Shown: positions 18,950-27,743, counted from the stretch's first letter. The stretch: 64,000 bases of DNA from PFJX01 sp964542455 (GCA_964542455.1 CAZIUC010000020.1:7117-71116); one strand, 5' to 3'. Notes: generated by a model not told the origin, from the sequence alone. A program made the numbers and translations.

Positions 18950-19016
18950 TAGCGCTGGCGTCTCGCCGGCTCGGCTTTCTGATCAGGCCCACGAAGCCGG
19001 CGAGACGCCGGCGCTA
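18950..19016. repeat. REP-like palindromic element (TAGCGC...GCGCTA), copy 1
   Basis: A 67-bp interrupted palindrome between dnaE and the slyD-like gene. Ends TAGCGC and GCGCTA, arms with GGCGTCTCGCCGG and CCGGCGAGACGCC, and a TGATCA centre. Each arm can itself fold as a small hairpin. Other copies: 45673, 49005, 52744, 55619, and collapsed forms at 30998 and 57725. Confidence 0.85.
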
Positions 19017-19021
19017 CATGT

Positions 19022-19513
19022 TCAATGCTGGGTCGGCGGGCCTTGTTCGGCGGGGAAACCGGTGCTCATTTCTTCCTGAGTGGCGTTGCGCACCGAGACG
19101 ACCGTGGCGACCACGGTGGCGGTGCGGCCGGCCAGGGGGTGGTTGCCGTCCAGGGTGACCTTGCCGTCGGCGATGTTGACCACGCGGAAGGTAAGCGAGT
19201 CGCCGGCATCGTTCTGCAATTCGGCTTCGGCGCCGACATAACGGATGGTGGGCGGAATGTTGTCGATCTCATCGACGATGACCAGATTTGGATCGCTCGG
19301 CCCGAAACCTTCCTCGGGCGTCACTTCCGCGCTCACCTGATCGCCGACCCCGCGCCCTTCCAGGGCGCGTTCCACGGCTTCGAACAGGCCGCTGCCGGCA
19401 CCGTGCACATAGCCCGTGGGCATATCCTGCTGGCCCATGACCTGGCCCTCTTCGCCCAGGACCGAGTAGGTGATGTACACCACTTTGCCGTGGCCGATAC
19501 TGTCGTTGCTCAT
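19022..19513 (-). CDS. slyD: SlyD-type FKBP peptidyl-prolyl isomerase
   Basis: A 163-residue FKBP-type prolyl isomerase with an inserted chaperone flap. The FKBP core begins VVYITYSVLGEEG, continues through YVHGAGSGLFEAVERALEGRGVGD (the SlyD-like HG.G..I.G.E.AL.G..VGD pattern), and ends DGNHPLAGRTATVVATVVSVRNATQEEM. The His-rich tail of E. coli SlyD, which binds nickel, is missing here. GGAG lies about 12 nt before the ATG. It is followed by a REP-like element. It may form a transcription unit with the GH57 gene upstream, whose stop is 59 nt away. Confidence 0.88.
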   Translation of the reverse strand: MSNDSIGHGKVVYITYSVLGEEGQVMGQQDMPTGYVHGAGSGLFEAVERALEGRGVGDQVSAEVTPEEGFGPSDPNLVIVDEIDNIPPTIRYVGAEAELQNDAGDSLTFRVVNIADGKVTLDGNHPLAGRTATVVATVVSVRNATQEEMSTGFPAEQGPPTQH

Positions 19514-19572
19514 TATTCAGATTCTCCAATAGTGATGGGGCGGCGGGCCATTCCGCGCCCCTACGAGAAAAG

Positions 19573-21585
19573 TCAGCGGGCCAGCGCCGCCACTTCCAGT
19601 TGCAGATTGACTTCGAAGGGACCGTCCACTTCCCAGATGAGGGTGAGTTCGATGGCCTGCATGATCTTTTCGAAGCCGGCCTCGGATTGTGAAACGGTGT
19701 GGTGCGGTTGCGCCTTGACGCGAGTCGGAACGGACGAGCGCAGGCGGATGGCGCCGCCGAGGTAATGGTCTTCCATAACCAGGTCAGTCAGCGCGTCCCA
19801 GGTGAAACTCTGGCCGAATCCGCCGGGAACTTCTCCATCGACCACATAGCGGCCGGCAACGCCGTCGCAGCAGGGCATGGCGATATTGAGACGGGTGGAC
19901 AAACGGCCGTTACCCACGGTTTTCAGCGCGACCGACAGCAGGTTGTCGCGCACACTGTAAACCTTGGCGACCCGGGTTTTTCCCGCCTCGCCCATGCACA
20001 GCACGGCGCCGCCCTGGACGAAGGTGGTGGCGTATTCCACCGGCAGCTTTTGCTCGAAGTCGGTCCAACTCTCCGCGAACAGGCCGCGCGCGCGGGTGTC
20101 GGGCGTGAGATCTTCCGGCTTGATCTCGTGTTTGAAGCGCACCACGTCATGCGCCGAGGCGATGCCCTCGCCTTCGTGCCCCTTGAGCGCGGCGGCGCCC
20201 GCCTTGGCCTTCTCGTGGTAATGCTCTTCGTAGCGGCGCAGGGTATCGGCGAAGTTCTGCGCCAGCGGGTAGCTGGACAGTTCGATCAGGGCGGCGTCCT
20301 TGTCCGGGCGCATCACGGCCTGGAGGGCGAGGCTGGTCAGGAACACTTCCTCGCGCCCGTCCAGATCGAGGTCGGCGGTGGCGAGCGGCGGACGCGGTTG
20401 CAGGCCATCGAGACGGCGTTCCAGTTGAATCATGGCGTGCCACACGGCGCGGCGCAGATGCGGCAGATAGATGCCGCCGAACAGGCCATGCCAATAGGCA
20501 TCGTTGGCCTGCGATTCGTGCAGGAGTTCGACCAGATCCTGGCGCACCTGCCCCTCGGGCAGGGAGGACAGACGCTCGGACAGTCCCAGCATGCGTTTGT
20601 GCGCCCAGTTCGCTTCCGGGTAGCGGGTGAGGAAATTCTTCCAGATGCCGCCACGGATGAAGGGGCGGTCGCGCTCCAGCACGCCTTCGCGTTGCGCCGC
20701 GTGCACCAGTTCCGAGTAGCGCTGGGCGGCCGCCGCCGGCAGGGTCCATTCGCCCATTTCGCTGTAGGAAACGGTGGGCAGGTAGACCACGCCACGGGTG
20801 CGCGTTTCCCGATGGTGGTCGCGGATATGGGCGCTGCGTATGGTCTGCGAGGCGAGCGTGCCCTCGATGAAATCCTTGAGCCAGCCACGGCCGTAGACCC
20901 AATCGTAGGTTTCCGGCCAGATGCCGAATTTCTCGATGTCGTCGAAGTAGATGGCGGCAGCCCCGCCTGTCTCGTCCGCCAGCGATTCGATATAGGAGAC
21001 CGCTTCGTAGGCCGGCGAAAACGGCAGGCGATAGCGCAGCGCTTCGGAAATCGGATAGACGTCGATACGGCGGCCGTCTTCCTCGGTGGTGTGGTAGCCG
21101 TTCAGTTGCTCCCGCTCGGCGCCGGCGCAGAGGAAATGGTAGTCGTCCACCATCACATAACGGATACCGGAATCGGCCAGGGCCGGCACCACGGTGGCTT
21201 CCCAGACCCGCTCGGTCAACCAGGCGCCATCCGGGCGCTGCCCGAAATACTGTTCGATGCGGTCGGACATGGCGGCGAGCTGGCTCATGCGATCACGGTA
21301 GGGAATCACCGCCAGCACCGGCTCCATGTCACCGGCGCCGAAGAACTCCACCTGGCCGCGCGCGGCCATCTCGCGCAGCAAAGCCATATCGTCGGGGTAA
21401 TGGGTGAACAACCACTCCAGCAACCAGCCGGAGGAATGCAACGCGAACTTGAAATCGGGGTAGCGGTAGACGGTTTCCAGGAAGGGCTTGTAGCAACGCT
21501 GGTGGGCATCCTCCATGACTTCCGGGAAATTGCCGACGGGCTGGTGAGCGTGAACGCCGAAAAGAAGACTGACGGTTTGAGGCAT
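19573..21585 (-). CDS. Glycoside hydrolase family 57, 4-alpha-glucanotransferase-like
   Basis: A 670-residue GH57 enzyme with the DUF1925/DUF1926-type C-terminal beta domains typical of 4-alpha-glucanotransferase and alpha-amylase members. Conserved regions: LLFGVHAHQPVGNF (region 1), FFGAGDMEPVLAVIPYRDR (region 2), LTERVWE with the catalytic nucleophile near Glu125 (region 3), and IYFDDIEKFG with the acid/base Asp near 215-216 (region 4). The positions agree well with the Thermococcus litoralis enzyme (Glu123, Asp214). No signal peptide is seen, so it probably acts on cytoplasmic glycogen or malto-oligosaccharides. AGGA lies upstream of the ATG. Confidence 0.9.
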   Translation of the reverse strand: MPQTVSLLFGVHAHQPVGNFPEVMEDAHQRCYKPFLETVYRYPDFKFALHSSGWLLEWLFTHYPDDMALLREMAARGQVEFFGAGDMEPVLAVIPYRDRMSQLAAMSDRIEQYFGQRPDGAWLTERVWEATVVPALADSGIRYVMVDDYHFLCAGAEREQLNGYHTTEEDGRRIDVYPISEALRYRLPFSPAYEAVSYIESLADETGGAAAIYFDDIEKFGIWPETYDWVYGRGWLKDFIEGTLASQTIRSAHIRDHHRETRTRGVVYLPTVSYSEMGEWTLPAAAAQRYSELVHAAQREGVLERDRPFIRGGIWKNFLTRYPEANWAHKRMLGLSERLSSLPEGQVRQDLVELLHESQANDAYWHGLFGGIYLPHLRRAVWHAMIQLERRLDGLQPRPPLATADLDLDGREEVFLTSLALQAVMRPDKDAALIELSSYPLAQNFADTLRRYEEHYHEKAKAGAAALKGHEGEGIASAHDVVRFKHEIKPEDLTPDTRARGLFAESWTDFEQKLPVEYATTFVQGGAVLCMGEAGKTRVAKVYSVRDNLLSVALKTVGNGRLSTRLNIAMPCCDGVAGRYVVDGEVPGGFGQSFTWDALTDLVMEDHYLGGAIRLRSSVPTRVKAQPHHTVSQSEAGFEKIMQAIELTLIWEVDGPFEVNLQLEVAALAR

Positions 21586-21745
21586 GAAAAATCCTGGTGT
21601 TTCGAATGAGGGTGGCAGGTTGACGGATTACGACACCGCGTCGGGTCCAACCGGCAACCATGGGAGGGACCGAAGCATATCAGCCCGCCCCCACCGGGTG
21701 CGCAAAGCGCGGCCGATTACACCGGCCACAACCCACCACACCGAC

Positions 21746-22207
21746 TTAATTCACCCCGGCGCCGCAACCGCCCGCCGTCACCTTCACGGTCTTGGCCGCT
21801 TTGTAGAACCGCCCCGCGCTACGCGCCACCACCCACACCTGGGCCGTTTGGGAAACCTTGATGCGCATCTGCAGCGCCGGCACCACTTCCGGCGCGATAT
21901 GGAATGCCGCGACCAAGGGTTGCGGGTTTCTGTCCACAAAGACCACCAGGGTATCGACCTCGGGCAACGCGCAGAAAAAATCGATAAACACGCTCGCGCC
22001 ATCTTCCGCGATGTCCGGCGCCCGAATCCGGATCGCGTCGCTCAGGACCGGGTTAATGCCCTGTAACGCCCGCAAGGCATCCGTCAGGGCGGTATTTCTG
22101 CCGGCGGCGAGCACCGCGCGGGGATGCAATAGTCCGGCCGCAACCGCGACTGAAAGCACGGCGGTCGAAACCGTTCCGCGCAGGATGTTTCTTCTTGCTT
22201 GATTCAT
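21746..22207 (-). CDS. soxY: SoxY-like sulfur carrier protein
   Basis: A 153-residue exported protein resembling SoxY, which carries the growing sulfur adduct of thiosulfate oxidation on a C-terminal cysteine. The N terminus has a Tat-like leader (QARRNILRG then a hydrophobic stretch ending AVLAAG). The chain ends GGCGAGVN, the swinging-arm cysteine motif of SoxY (canonical GGCGG). I start at ATG 22207, preceded by GGAG, because the longer frame adds non-family residues. No SoxZ partner lies beside it, which is unusual since SoxY and SoxZ normally form a heterodimer from adjacent genes. Confidence 0.8.
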   Translation of the reverse strand: MNQARRNILRGTVSTAVLSVAVAAGLLHPRAVLAAGRNTALTDALRALQGINPVLSDAIRIRAPDIAEDGASVFIDFFCALPEVDTLVVFVDRNPQPLVAAFHIAPEVVPALQMRIKVSQTAQVWVVARSAGRFYKAAKTVKVTAGGCGAGVN

Positions 22208-22457
22208 GACTTGCTCCGGCATCAAAGGGGAATTTCTGGATGCCCGATCTTCCCACGGCAATGGCGAATCAGACCTCGAGCAGGCTCGCCGCGGCCGATT
22301 CAACCGCGGTCAAGTTGCAAATATCGCGGCTGCCGTGAAGCCGATTACGTGCCTCATGCACGCCACTCGCGCGGTGGTACGCCGCCGGCTGAGCCTGCCG
22401 GCTCCGTGGGGCACGCGGGGCGCCCCGGAACGAGGCGCTTGTCGTATTACCCTAGGA

Positions 22458-23054
22458 TTACAGCGGGTTATAGGTGCGTTCCCGCGTGTAGTGCAGATAG
22501 CCGACGCTGGCGCCGGTGCGCCAGCCGGCGCCCAGGCGTATCGGGGCGAGCACGATGTCCTGGCGGCGCTGGTAGTTCATGCCGATCCCCGCGACCCAGT
22601 AGAGACTGCCGTCGACGCCGGGGAAGCGCTGGTAGATGTCGTTCTTCGACCGCAGGTTGTAGACCAGGGTGAATACCTTGGAGGCGTTGAAGCCGAGATC
22701 GAAGCCCACGGAGGGGCCTTGCCAATACACCTTCGCGGTTTCACCGTTCTTCAGTATCAGATCGCCCTTGCCGTAACTGAGTCCCACGGTGATGGCTGCC
22801 GAGAGTTCCTCGCCCTTGATGTAGCCGACCGGTCTGCCCTGTTCCTTGAAGGCCTTCTCGATTGCCTTGGCAAGCCCCTCGCTGGCCTCGCCAAAAAACA
22901 TCTTGGCCTCTTTCACGATGGAGTCCTGGTCATAGGTGTTCTTCTCATCTTCCGCCGCGTTGGCCGGGGCGATCTGCGCCAGCAAGACGAACAGGCCGAG
23001 CAGAAACAGGCGGCTGACACTCGGGAAATTGTGGGGTGAGATCAGATTGCGCAT
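22458..23054 (-). CDS. EipA/DUF1134 family periplasmic protein
   Basis: A 198-residue exported protein. A signal peptide (LFLLGLFVLLAQIAPANA) is followed by the DUF1134 domain: GYIKGEELSAAITVGLSYGKGDL, KVYWQGPSVGFDLGFNASKVF, LVYNLRSKNDIYQRFPGVDG, and VGYLHYTRERTYNPL. In Brucella and relatives EipA is a periplasmic envelope-integrity protein of beta-barrel fold. The function in betaproteobacteria is not settled. ATG 23054 is chosen because it has GGAG upstream and gives the signal peptide directly. It follows the Bat operon on the same strand, 67 nt after batD. Confidence 0.88.
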   Translation of the reverse strand: MRNLISPHNFPSVSRLFLLGLFVLLAQIAPANAAEDEKNTYDQDSIVKEAKMFFGEASEGLAKAIEKAFKEQGRPVGYIKGEELSAAITVGLSYGKGDLILKNGETAKVYWQGPSVGFDLGFNASKVFTLVYNLRSKNDIYQRFPGVDGSLYWVAGIGMNYQRRQDIVLAPIRLGAGWRTGASVGYLHYTRERTYNPL

Positions 23055-23121
23055 GGCGTTCTCCAGGAAGGGATATGGCGTGATAGTAATCCGCTGGCAT
23101 TCTGTTGAACCTGATTTGCTG

Positions 23122-24543
23122 TCAAGCCCGACGGCAGTCGCCCAGCACGCGCAACACGCGCGCCCGCAACGTCGCGAAATCGCCGTGCACCTCGCCATAG
23201 CGGGCGCGTTCGAGCGCCTTGATCAATTCGTCCAGGCCTTCGCAGTGAGCTTCTGCCCGCAGACGGTCAAGCCAGAGGCCCAGGGTGGCTGCGGGATGGA
23301 GGTGGCGCCGCAATGAAAAGCCACGCGCGGCGCGCGACAGGCTTTCCGTATCCGTGGCGGCGGCCACCGCCATCAGGCCGCGCCGTTTCCACCAGCGCCA
23401 GGCGAGCCGGCGGGCCGCCCAGGTGAACAAGGCGGCGAGCAGGGCAACGGCGAGGAGGCGCGTCAGCCAGCGCGCCAGGGACTCCAGCGCGGGATTCACG
23501 ATTTGCACCTGGCCGCCCGCCACGGTCAGGCTTTCCAGGCGGCCGCCGACGGGGTCGAACCAGGGCAAGACCAAGTTCGGCAAGACGAGCGGGCCACTTT
23601 CCCGCGCGTTGGCGTAAAGCGTCACGCGCAGGCGGGTCAGGGGCGAATCGCGCGTCTCGCCGGGCAGGGTTTCCAGCGTCGGTGCGTAAGCATTCAAGCC
23701 GGGCCGGTCGCGCAGTTGCAGCGCCAGCAGCGCTTTCAGGCCTTCCTCGCTATAGCCGCCGACGACCTCGAAACGCCAGGCCAGAGGACGGTTCACGGGC
23801 CAGATCGCGGGTCGCTTTTCCACGGTCAGGCGCGGCTGGCCGATGGCGACATCGAGCGGCAGCCAGGCCGGCACGGCGGCGACCGTGAAGGCGACGGCGG
23901 GCGCGGGGAAACGCAGCTGCCGGCCGAACTTGCCGGCTTCCAGCATGGGCAAAAACAGCTGCGACGGCCCGGCCTGGGTCGGAATGATCATCCAGTGCCA
24001 ACGATGCGCGGTGCAACGAACGCCGTCGCGCTCCACATCCATCTGTTCCTCGCCGAGCGGGCGCTGATACAGCGCGGCATGGAGCGGCAACGGCGGGCGC
24101 TTCCAGTCGAGGCTGCCGTCGTCGCAGGCTTCCAGGGTGAGGCGGGTGGGTTGCCGTTCGATGGGTGTCGCCGGCTCGCTTTCCACCCGAAACAGCACCT
24201 GAGGCGTGTCCACGGAACCCGCCGTCACAGTCACGCCGGCCGGCCGGGTACGCGCCGCGCCGGCTTGCAGCGTGGGGAGGTTGAGGCGGCCTGTACGCAG
24301 CGGGTAGAGGGTCAGAACCAGGGTTTCCTCATCGCCGGAACGCGACAGCGTGCGGCCGCGCACCTCGAAATCCGCCGCCAGGGGCGCCAGGTCGATCTGC
24401 TCCAGCGCAGTGCCGGTCAGTGTCAGTGTCAGGGGCTCGCCTAAAGCCAGGGTGGGGTGGTCGAGCCGGGTTTTCAGGCCAGCGGCACTCGCGGCTGCGG
24501 CCATGAGCAACAGGAAGGACAAGCTGAGGATGCGGGCTACCAC
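23122..24543 (-). CDS. batD: BatD family protein
   Basis: A 473-residue membrane protein of the Bacteroides-aerotolerance-type (Bat) cluster. It has an N-terminal signal peptide (ILSLSFLLLMAAAASAAG), a large periplasmic region of beta-sandwich repeats (LKTRLDHPTLALGEPLTLTL onward), a membrane segment at about residues 355-375 (ARWLTRLLAVALLAALFTWA) and a cytoplasmic tail. It overlaps the TPR gene by 7 nt and is the last gene of the Bat operon. Its exact role is unknown; Bat proteins are thought to help with oxidative or envelope stress. Confidence 0.88.
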   Translation of the reverse strand: MVARILSLSFLLLMAAAASAAGLKTRLDHPTLALGEPLTLTLTGTALEQIDLAPLAADFEVRGRTLSRSGDEETLVLTLYPLRTGRLNLPTLQAGAARTRPAGVTVTAGSVDTPQVLFRVESEPATPIERQPTRLTLEACDDGSLDWKRPPLPLHAALYQRPLGEEQMDVERDGVRCTAHRWHWMIIPTQAGPSQLFLPMLEAGKFGRQLRFPAPAVAFTVAAVPAWLPLDVAIGQPRLTVEKRPAIWPVNRPLAWRFEVVGGYSEEGLKALLALQLRDRPGLNAYAPTLETLPGETRDSPLTRLRVTLYANARESGPLVLPNLVLPWFDPVGGRLESLTVAGGQVQIVNPALESLARWLTRLLAVALLAALFTWAARRLAWRWWKRRGLMAVAAATDTESLSRAARGFSLRRHLHPAATLGLWLDRLRAEAHCEGLDELIKALERARYGEVHGDFATLRARVLRVLGDCRRA

Positions 24544-25265
24544 GGCTCGCCCCCCGGTTCGGCGGGCGAACCACGATCCTGCCGCAACAGGCCTTTGAGC
24601 ATCGCCTGTGGCCGGTCGCCCAGCAGTTCCAGTTTCTTCAAGCCGGATTGCAAACTCGCGGCGCCGAGTTCCGCGTTGTTGCTCCCGCCGCTTGAGCCTT
24701 GCAGACGCGCCCCCGCCGCCGTGCCGCCGCCGACCATCGCCCGGGCCTCGGAGGCGTCCAGCTCGCGCACCGCGCGTTCACTTTCCCAGTCCAGGTTCAC
24801 CTCTCCCTGTGCCAGTTGCCCACGGCGGCCACGCAGGTCGCTATCGAACGGCGTGCCGTAATGCTTGGTCAGGCGAATACGGGCCTGGGCCAGATTGGCG
24901 CGCGCCTTGGCATCCTGGGGGCGTGACAACAACACCGCCGCATAGGCTTCCGCGGCGGCGCGCCAGTTGCCCAGGCCGTAGTGGGCATTGCCCAGGTTGT
25001 AGAGCGCGTCGTCACGTTGCCGCGCATCCCGCGCCAACAGCAGGGCGGCGCCGAAATGAGCGGCGGCGGCGCGATAGTCGTTCAGCTTCCAGGCCGCCGC
25101 TCCCGCGCCGAACTGGCCGGCGTAGCCGCCCTCCCGGGCGAACCGGGTCTGGGCCTGGGCGTAAAGGCCGCTCTGGTAGAGGGTGTGGGCGGAAGGTGGG
25201 CTATCGGCGATTGCCGAGGCGGAGAGCAACAATGCCAGCAGCGGCCAGCTACGCATGGTCGTCAT
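24537..25265 (-). CDS. TPR protein of the Bat operon (BatC/BatE-like)
   Basis: A 242-residue protein with a signal peptide (MRSWPLLALLLSASAIA) and TPR units at about residues 25-135 (GAAAWKLNDYRAAAAHFGAALLLA, DDALYNLGNAHYGLGNWRAA), then a charged, Gly-rich tail. In Bat operons such a protein accompanies the two VWA proteins, probably as their partner. The ATG at 25265 has AGGAG 9 nt upstream. The bases around this start are part of a duplicated segment, and a near copy of its first codons (MTTLPSWPLL) is fused into the tail of batB. Confidence 0.85.
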   Translation of the reverse strand: MTTMRSWPLLALLLSASAIADSPPSAHTLYQSGLYAQAQTRFAREGGYAGQFGAGAAAWKLNDYRAAAAHFGAALLLARDARQRDDALYNLGNAHYGLGNWRAAAEAYAAVLLSRPQDAKARANLAQARIRLTKHYGTPFDSDLRGRRGQLAQGEVNLDWESERAVRELDASEARAMVGGGTAAGARLQGSSGGSNNAELGAASLQSGLKKLELLGDRPQAMLKGLLRQDRGSPAEPGGEPW

Positions 25266-26787
25266 CCCACGTGGCTCCTGGAAGCGGGCGCTTTTGCTCC
25301 CCCCTTTCCCAAAGGGGGGCTGGGGGGGATTTATCCCAGGGTTGCGTGGTGGCGAGCGTTGCCAAATCCCCCCTGCCCCCCTTTGAAAAAGGGGGGTTCT
25401 GACCGCCTGNNNNNNNNNNNNNNNNNNNNNNNNNNNNNNNNNNNNNNNNNNNNNNNNNNNNNNNNNNNNNNNNNNNNNNNNNNNNNNNNNNNNNNNNNNN
25501 NNNNNNNNNAGGGGGGTTCTGACCGCCTGATCCGTCCTTGGTGGTAACGCGGACGGTTCGCCCCACGACGCCGCTCAACAGCAGGGGCCAGCTAGGCAGG
25601 GTCGTCATTGCGTGAGGCGGGCGCTTTTGCTCCCCCCTTTCCCAAAGGGGGGCTGGGGGGGATTTATCCCAGGGTTGCGTGGTGGCGAGCGTTGCCAAAT
25701 CCCCCCTGCCCCCCTTTGAAAAAGGGGGGTTCTGACCGCCTGATCCGTCCTTGGTGGTAACGCGGACGGTTCGCCCCGCGACGCCGCTCAACAACAACAG
25801 CAATGCCGGGGCCAGCAGCCAGGGGTACAACTCGCGCCAGGCGCGCGCCTGGGCGGCCGTCGGCGGGTCGCCGGGCAGATTGGCTAGGCCGTGGTCGTGC
25901 AGATCCACCCAGTCGGCTTCGCCATCCGCGACGGTGGTGAAACGGCCGCCGGTCTGTTGCGCCAGGTCGCTGTAGGCGGCCGCATCCAGGCGGCTTTGTA
26001 CCTGCGTGCCGTCGCGTTCCGCGTAACCACCTTCGGCCAAAGGAATGGGGGCGCCGGTCGCGCCGCCGACGCCCAGGATGAACAGCGGGATGCCCTGTTT
26101 CGCCAGCCTGGCGACGGCGGCACGCGCGGCTTCACCAGCCGGCCCGGCCAGGCTGTCGGCTTCGCCATCGCTGACCAGCAGGATGGCCTTGCCGCGTGTC
26201 GGCGCGACCTGTAGCTGCCGCGCGGCCAAATCCAGCGCGGCGCCGAGGTGGGTGCCGGCTTGCTCGATCAGGCCGGCATCGGCCTGTTCCAGCGCGCGCC
26301 GGAACAGGGCCGGGTCATCCGTGAGCGGCAGCAGCACGCCGGCCGCCCCGGCGTAGACGATGAGGCCGACCCGCTCGCCGGAAAGCCGGCCCAGCCAGTC
26401 GCTCAGTTCCAGCTTGGCGCGTGTGAGGCGCGACGGCGCGATGTCGGTCGCGGCCATCGACGCGGAAACGTCGAGCAGAACCATGACGCTGATGGCGTGG
26501 TGGCGAGTGGTCGGGGCGTTCTGGCCGGGGGCTGTTTCCAGCGGCAGACGCGGCCCGGCGGCGGCGGTGGCCAGCAGCAGCCAGGCCAGGCCGTTGGCCG
26601 CCGCGCGCCAGGCCGCGCCGCTTTCACGGGGCGCGGCGGTGACCGCCCAGGGCAGAAGATGGGCGTCGGCATAGCCGGTCAAACGTTGCCGGCGGCGACG
26701 CGCCAGCACCCAGAACAACAGGGGCTGTAACGCCAGCAATCCCCACCAGGGGGCACGCCAGTCGAGGCTGTTAAGGAAGTCGATCAT
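25249..26787 (-). CDS. batB: BatB-like VWA domain protein with repeat-extended C terminus
   Basis: An inner-membrane VWA protein of the Bat operon. Membrane segments lie near the N terminus (WWGLLALQPLLFWVLA, and NGLAWLLLATAAA), then a VWA domain with MIDAS motif DVSAS and the LVSDGEADS block, and a C-terminal membrane helix (LYPWLLAPALLLLLSG). The native protein should end soon after that, near residue 340. The frame instead continues through copies of the G6/C6 element and a fragment of the TPR start, across the N gap, to 25249, so the tail is repeat-derived and its true length unknown. ATG 26787 overlaps the batA stop. Confidence 0.75.
   Translation of the reverse strand: MIDFLNSLDWRAPWWGLLALQPLLFWVLARRRRQRLTGYADAHLLPWAVTAAPRESGAAWRAAANGLAWLLLATAAAGPRLPLETAPGQNAPTTRHHAISVMVLLDVSASMAATDIAPSRLTRAKLELSDWLGRLSGERVGLIVYAGAAGVLLPLTDDPALFRRALEQADAGLIEQAGTHLGAALDLAARQLQVAPTRGKAILLVSDGEADSLAGPAGEAARAAVARLAKQGIPLFILGVGGATGAPIPLAEGGYAERDGTQVQSRLDAAAYSDLAQQTGGRFTTVADGEADWVDLHDHGLANLPGDPPTAAQARAWRELYPWLLAPALLLLLSGVAGRTVRVTTKDGSGGQNPPFSKGGRGDLATLATTQPWDKSPPAPLWERGEQKRPPHAMTTLPSWPLLLSGVVGRTVRVTTKDGSGGQNPPXXXXXXXXXXXXXXXXXXXXXXXXXXXXXXXXXXGGQNPPFSKGGRGDLATLATTQPWDKSPPAPLWERGEQKRPLPGATWDDDHA
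25299..25396. repeat. G6/C6 double-hairpin element, copy A
   Basis: Hairpin CCCCCCTTT/CCC/AAAGGGGGG, then GGGGGGATTT, a roughly 30-base spacer, AAATCCCCCC, and a second hairpin CCCCCCTTT/GAA/AAAGGGGGG. The whole 98-bp unit is also an inverted repeat. It lies in the junction between batB and the TPR gene. Confidence 0.9.
25410..25509. other. Assembly gap (100 N)
   Basis: Exactly 100 undetermined bases, typical of a scaffolding placeholder of unknown real length. The same sequence (GGGGGGTTCTGACCGCC) appears on both sides, showing that assembly failed inside the tandem repeat. Confidence 0.99.
25632..25729. repeat. G6/C6 double-hairpin element, copy B
   Basis: A second copy of the 98-bp double-hairpin element, identical in layout to copy A and read in frame as part of the batB tail (QNPPFSKGGRG on the minus strand). 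A partial third copy ends at 25516 just after the N gap. Confidence 0.9.
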
Positions 26788-27743
26788 GCCGTCCGCAACC
26801 GCGCGACTTGTGCCAGGCTCAACAAGGCCGCGCCCAGCGCCAGCGGCAGCCAGTACCACTCATGGGTCTGGCGCCGCAGCGCCGGGCGAACCAGGGTCGG
26901 CTCCAGTCGGCCGATGGCGTCGATGACCTGTTCGGCGTCATCCGTGCTCTTCACGATCCAGTGCCGGCCGCCGCTCAGTCGGGCGATGTCGGCGAGATTG
27001 GGTTGCGGGTCGGCTTCCGCCGCGTTGGCCGGCCGGCCGGCGGCGAACAGGTCGCCGCCGATCTGTAGCGTATGCACCGCCACCCCGAGTTGCCGCGCCA
27101 CCGCCACCGCCTCGCCGGGCGTGAGGTCGCCGCTGTTCGATTCGGCGCCGTCGCTGACCAGGATCACCGCCGGCCGCAACCCGGTTTGCCGTACCTGTTT
27201 GACCGCCAGGCCAAGCGCGTCGCCGAGCGCGGTGTTGTCACCGGCCATGCCGATTTGCAGACGTTCGATCTGGGCAATGACGTGGGCGTGGTCGAAGGTG
27301 GGCGGTGTCAGCGTTGCCGCCGTGGAGCCGAAAGCCAGCACGCCGAAACGATCCCCCGCCCTGCTCTTCACGAAACGCCCCAGCACCGCCTTGAGCACGG
27401 CCAGGCGCTCGGCTTTTTTTCCGGCGAGCTGAAAGTCGTCGATGCTCATGGTCTGCGAGGTATCGACGACCAGAACGATGTCGCGCCCTTGCGGCGGCGG
27501 CGTGATCCACTCCCCCACCTCGCGCGGCTGCGCCAGCGCCAGCAGCAACAGCGCCAAAGCCAGCGCCTCGAGCAGGCGCGGCCAGCGGGACGGGGCGGTT
27601 TCCTTGCCGGTGATGCCGAGGCCCAGGCCGGGATGGTTCAGTACCAAGCCGGCGACGGGCCCTGAATTCGGCCGGCGCCAGAGCAACCAGACGGCGACCA
27701 GGGGCAGCAGGAAGAGCCAGAGGGGTTGGGCCAGTTCAAGCAT
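26784..27743 (-). CDS. batA: BatA-like VWA domain protein
   Basis: A 319-residue inner-membrane protein. Two N-terminal helices (LWLFLLPLVAVWLLWR and LLEALALALLLLALAQ) are followed by a VWA domain whose MIDAS motif reads VVDTSQTMS, with LVSDGAESNSG as a further metal-site block, and a C-terminal membrane helix (WYWLPLALGAALLSLAQVA). The layout matches BatA. The gene overlaps batB by 4 nt. It lies just after an 800-bp repeat array that separates it from the moxR-DUF58-DUF4381 part of the same operon. Confidence 0.88.
   Translation of the reverse strand: MLELAQPLWLFLLPLVAVWLLWRRPNSGPVAGLVLNHPGLGLGITGKETAPSRWPRLLEALALALLLLALAQPREVGEWITPPPQGRDIVLVVDTSQTMSIDDFQLAGKKAERLAVLKAVLGRFVKSRAGDRFGVLAFGSTAATLTPPTFDHAHVIAQIERLQIGMAGDNTALGDALGLAVKQVRQTGLRPAVILVSDGAESNSGDLTPGEAVAVARQLGVAVHTLQIGGDLFAAGRPANAAEADPQPNLADIARLSGGRHWIVKSTDDAEQVIDAIGRLEPTLVRPALRRQTHEWYWLPLALGAALLSLAQVARLRTA

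Larger units (their letters stand above)
25257..25790. repeat. Tandem duplication of the batB/TPR junction, collapsed at an N gap
   Basis: The segment joining the end of batB to the start of the TPR gene, with its embedded G6/C6 element, is present at least twice. Between the two intact boundaries (25521 and 25734) the period is 213 bp, a multiple of three. The duplicate carries a near copy of the TPR gene start fused to the batB tail (SWPLLLSGVVGRTVRV). The N run interrupts a third partial copy, so the true copy number is unknown. Confidence 0.8.

Noticed and set aside
19699..21609. 636-codon frame antisense to the GH57 gene
   Set aside because: Shadow frame; the minus-strand GH57 protein has all catalytic motifs and a ribosome site.
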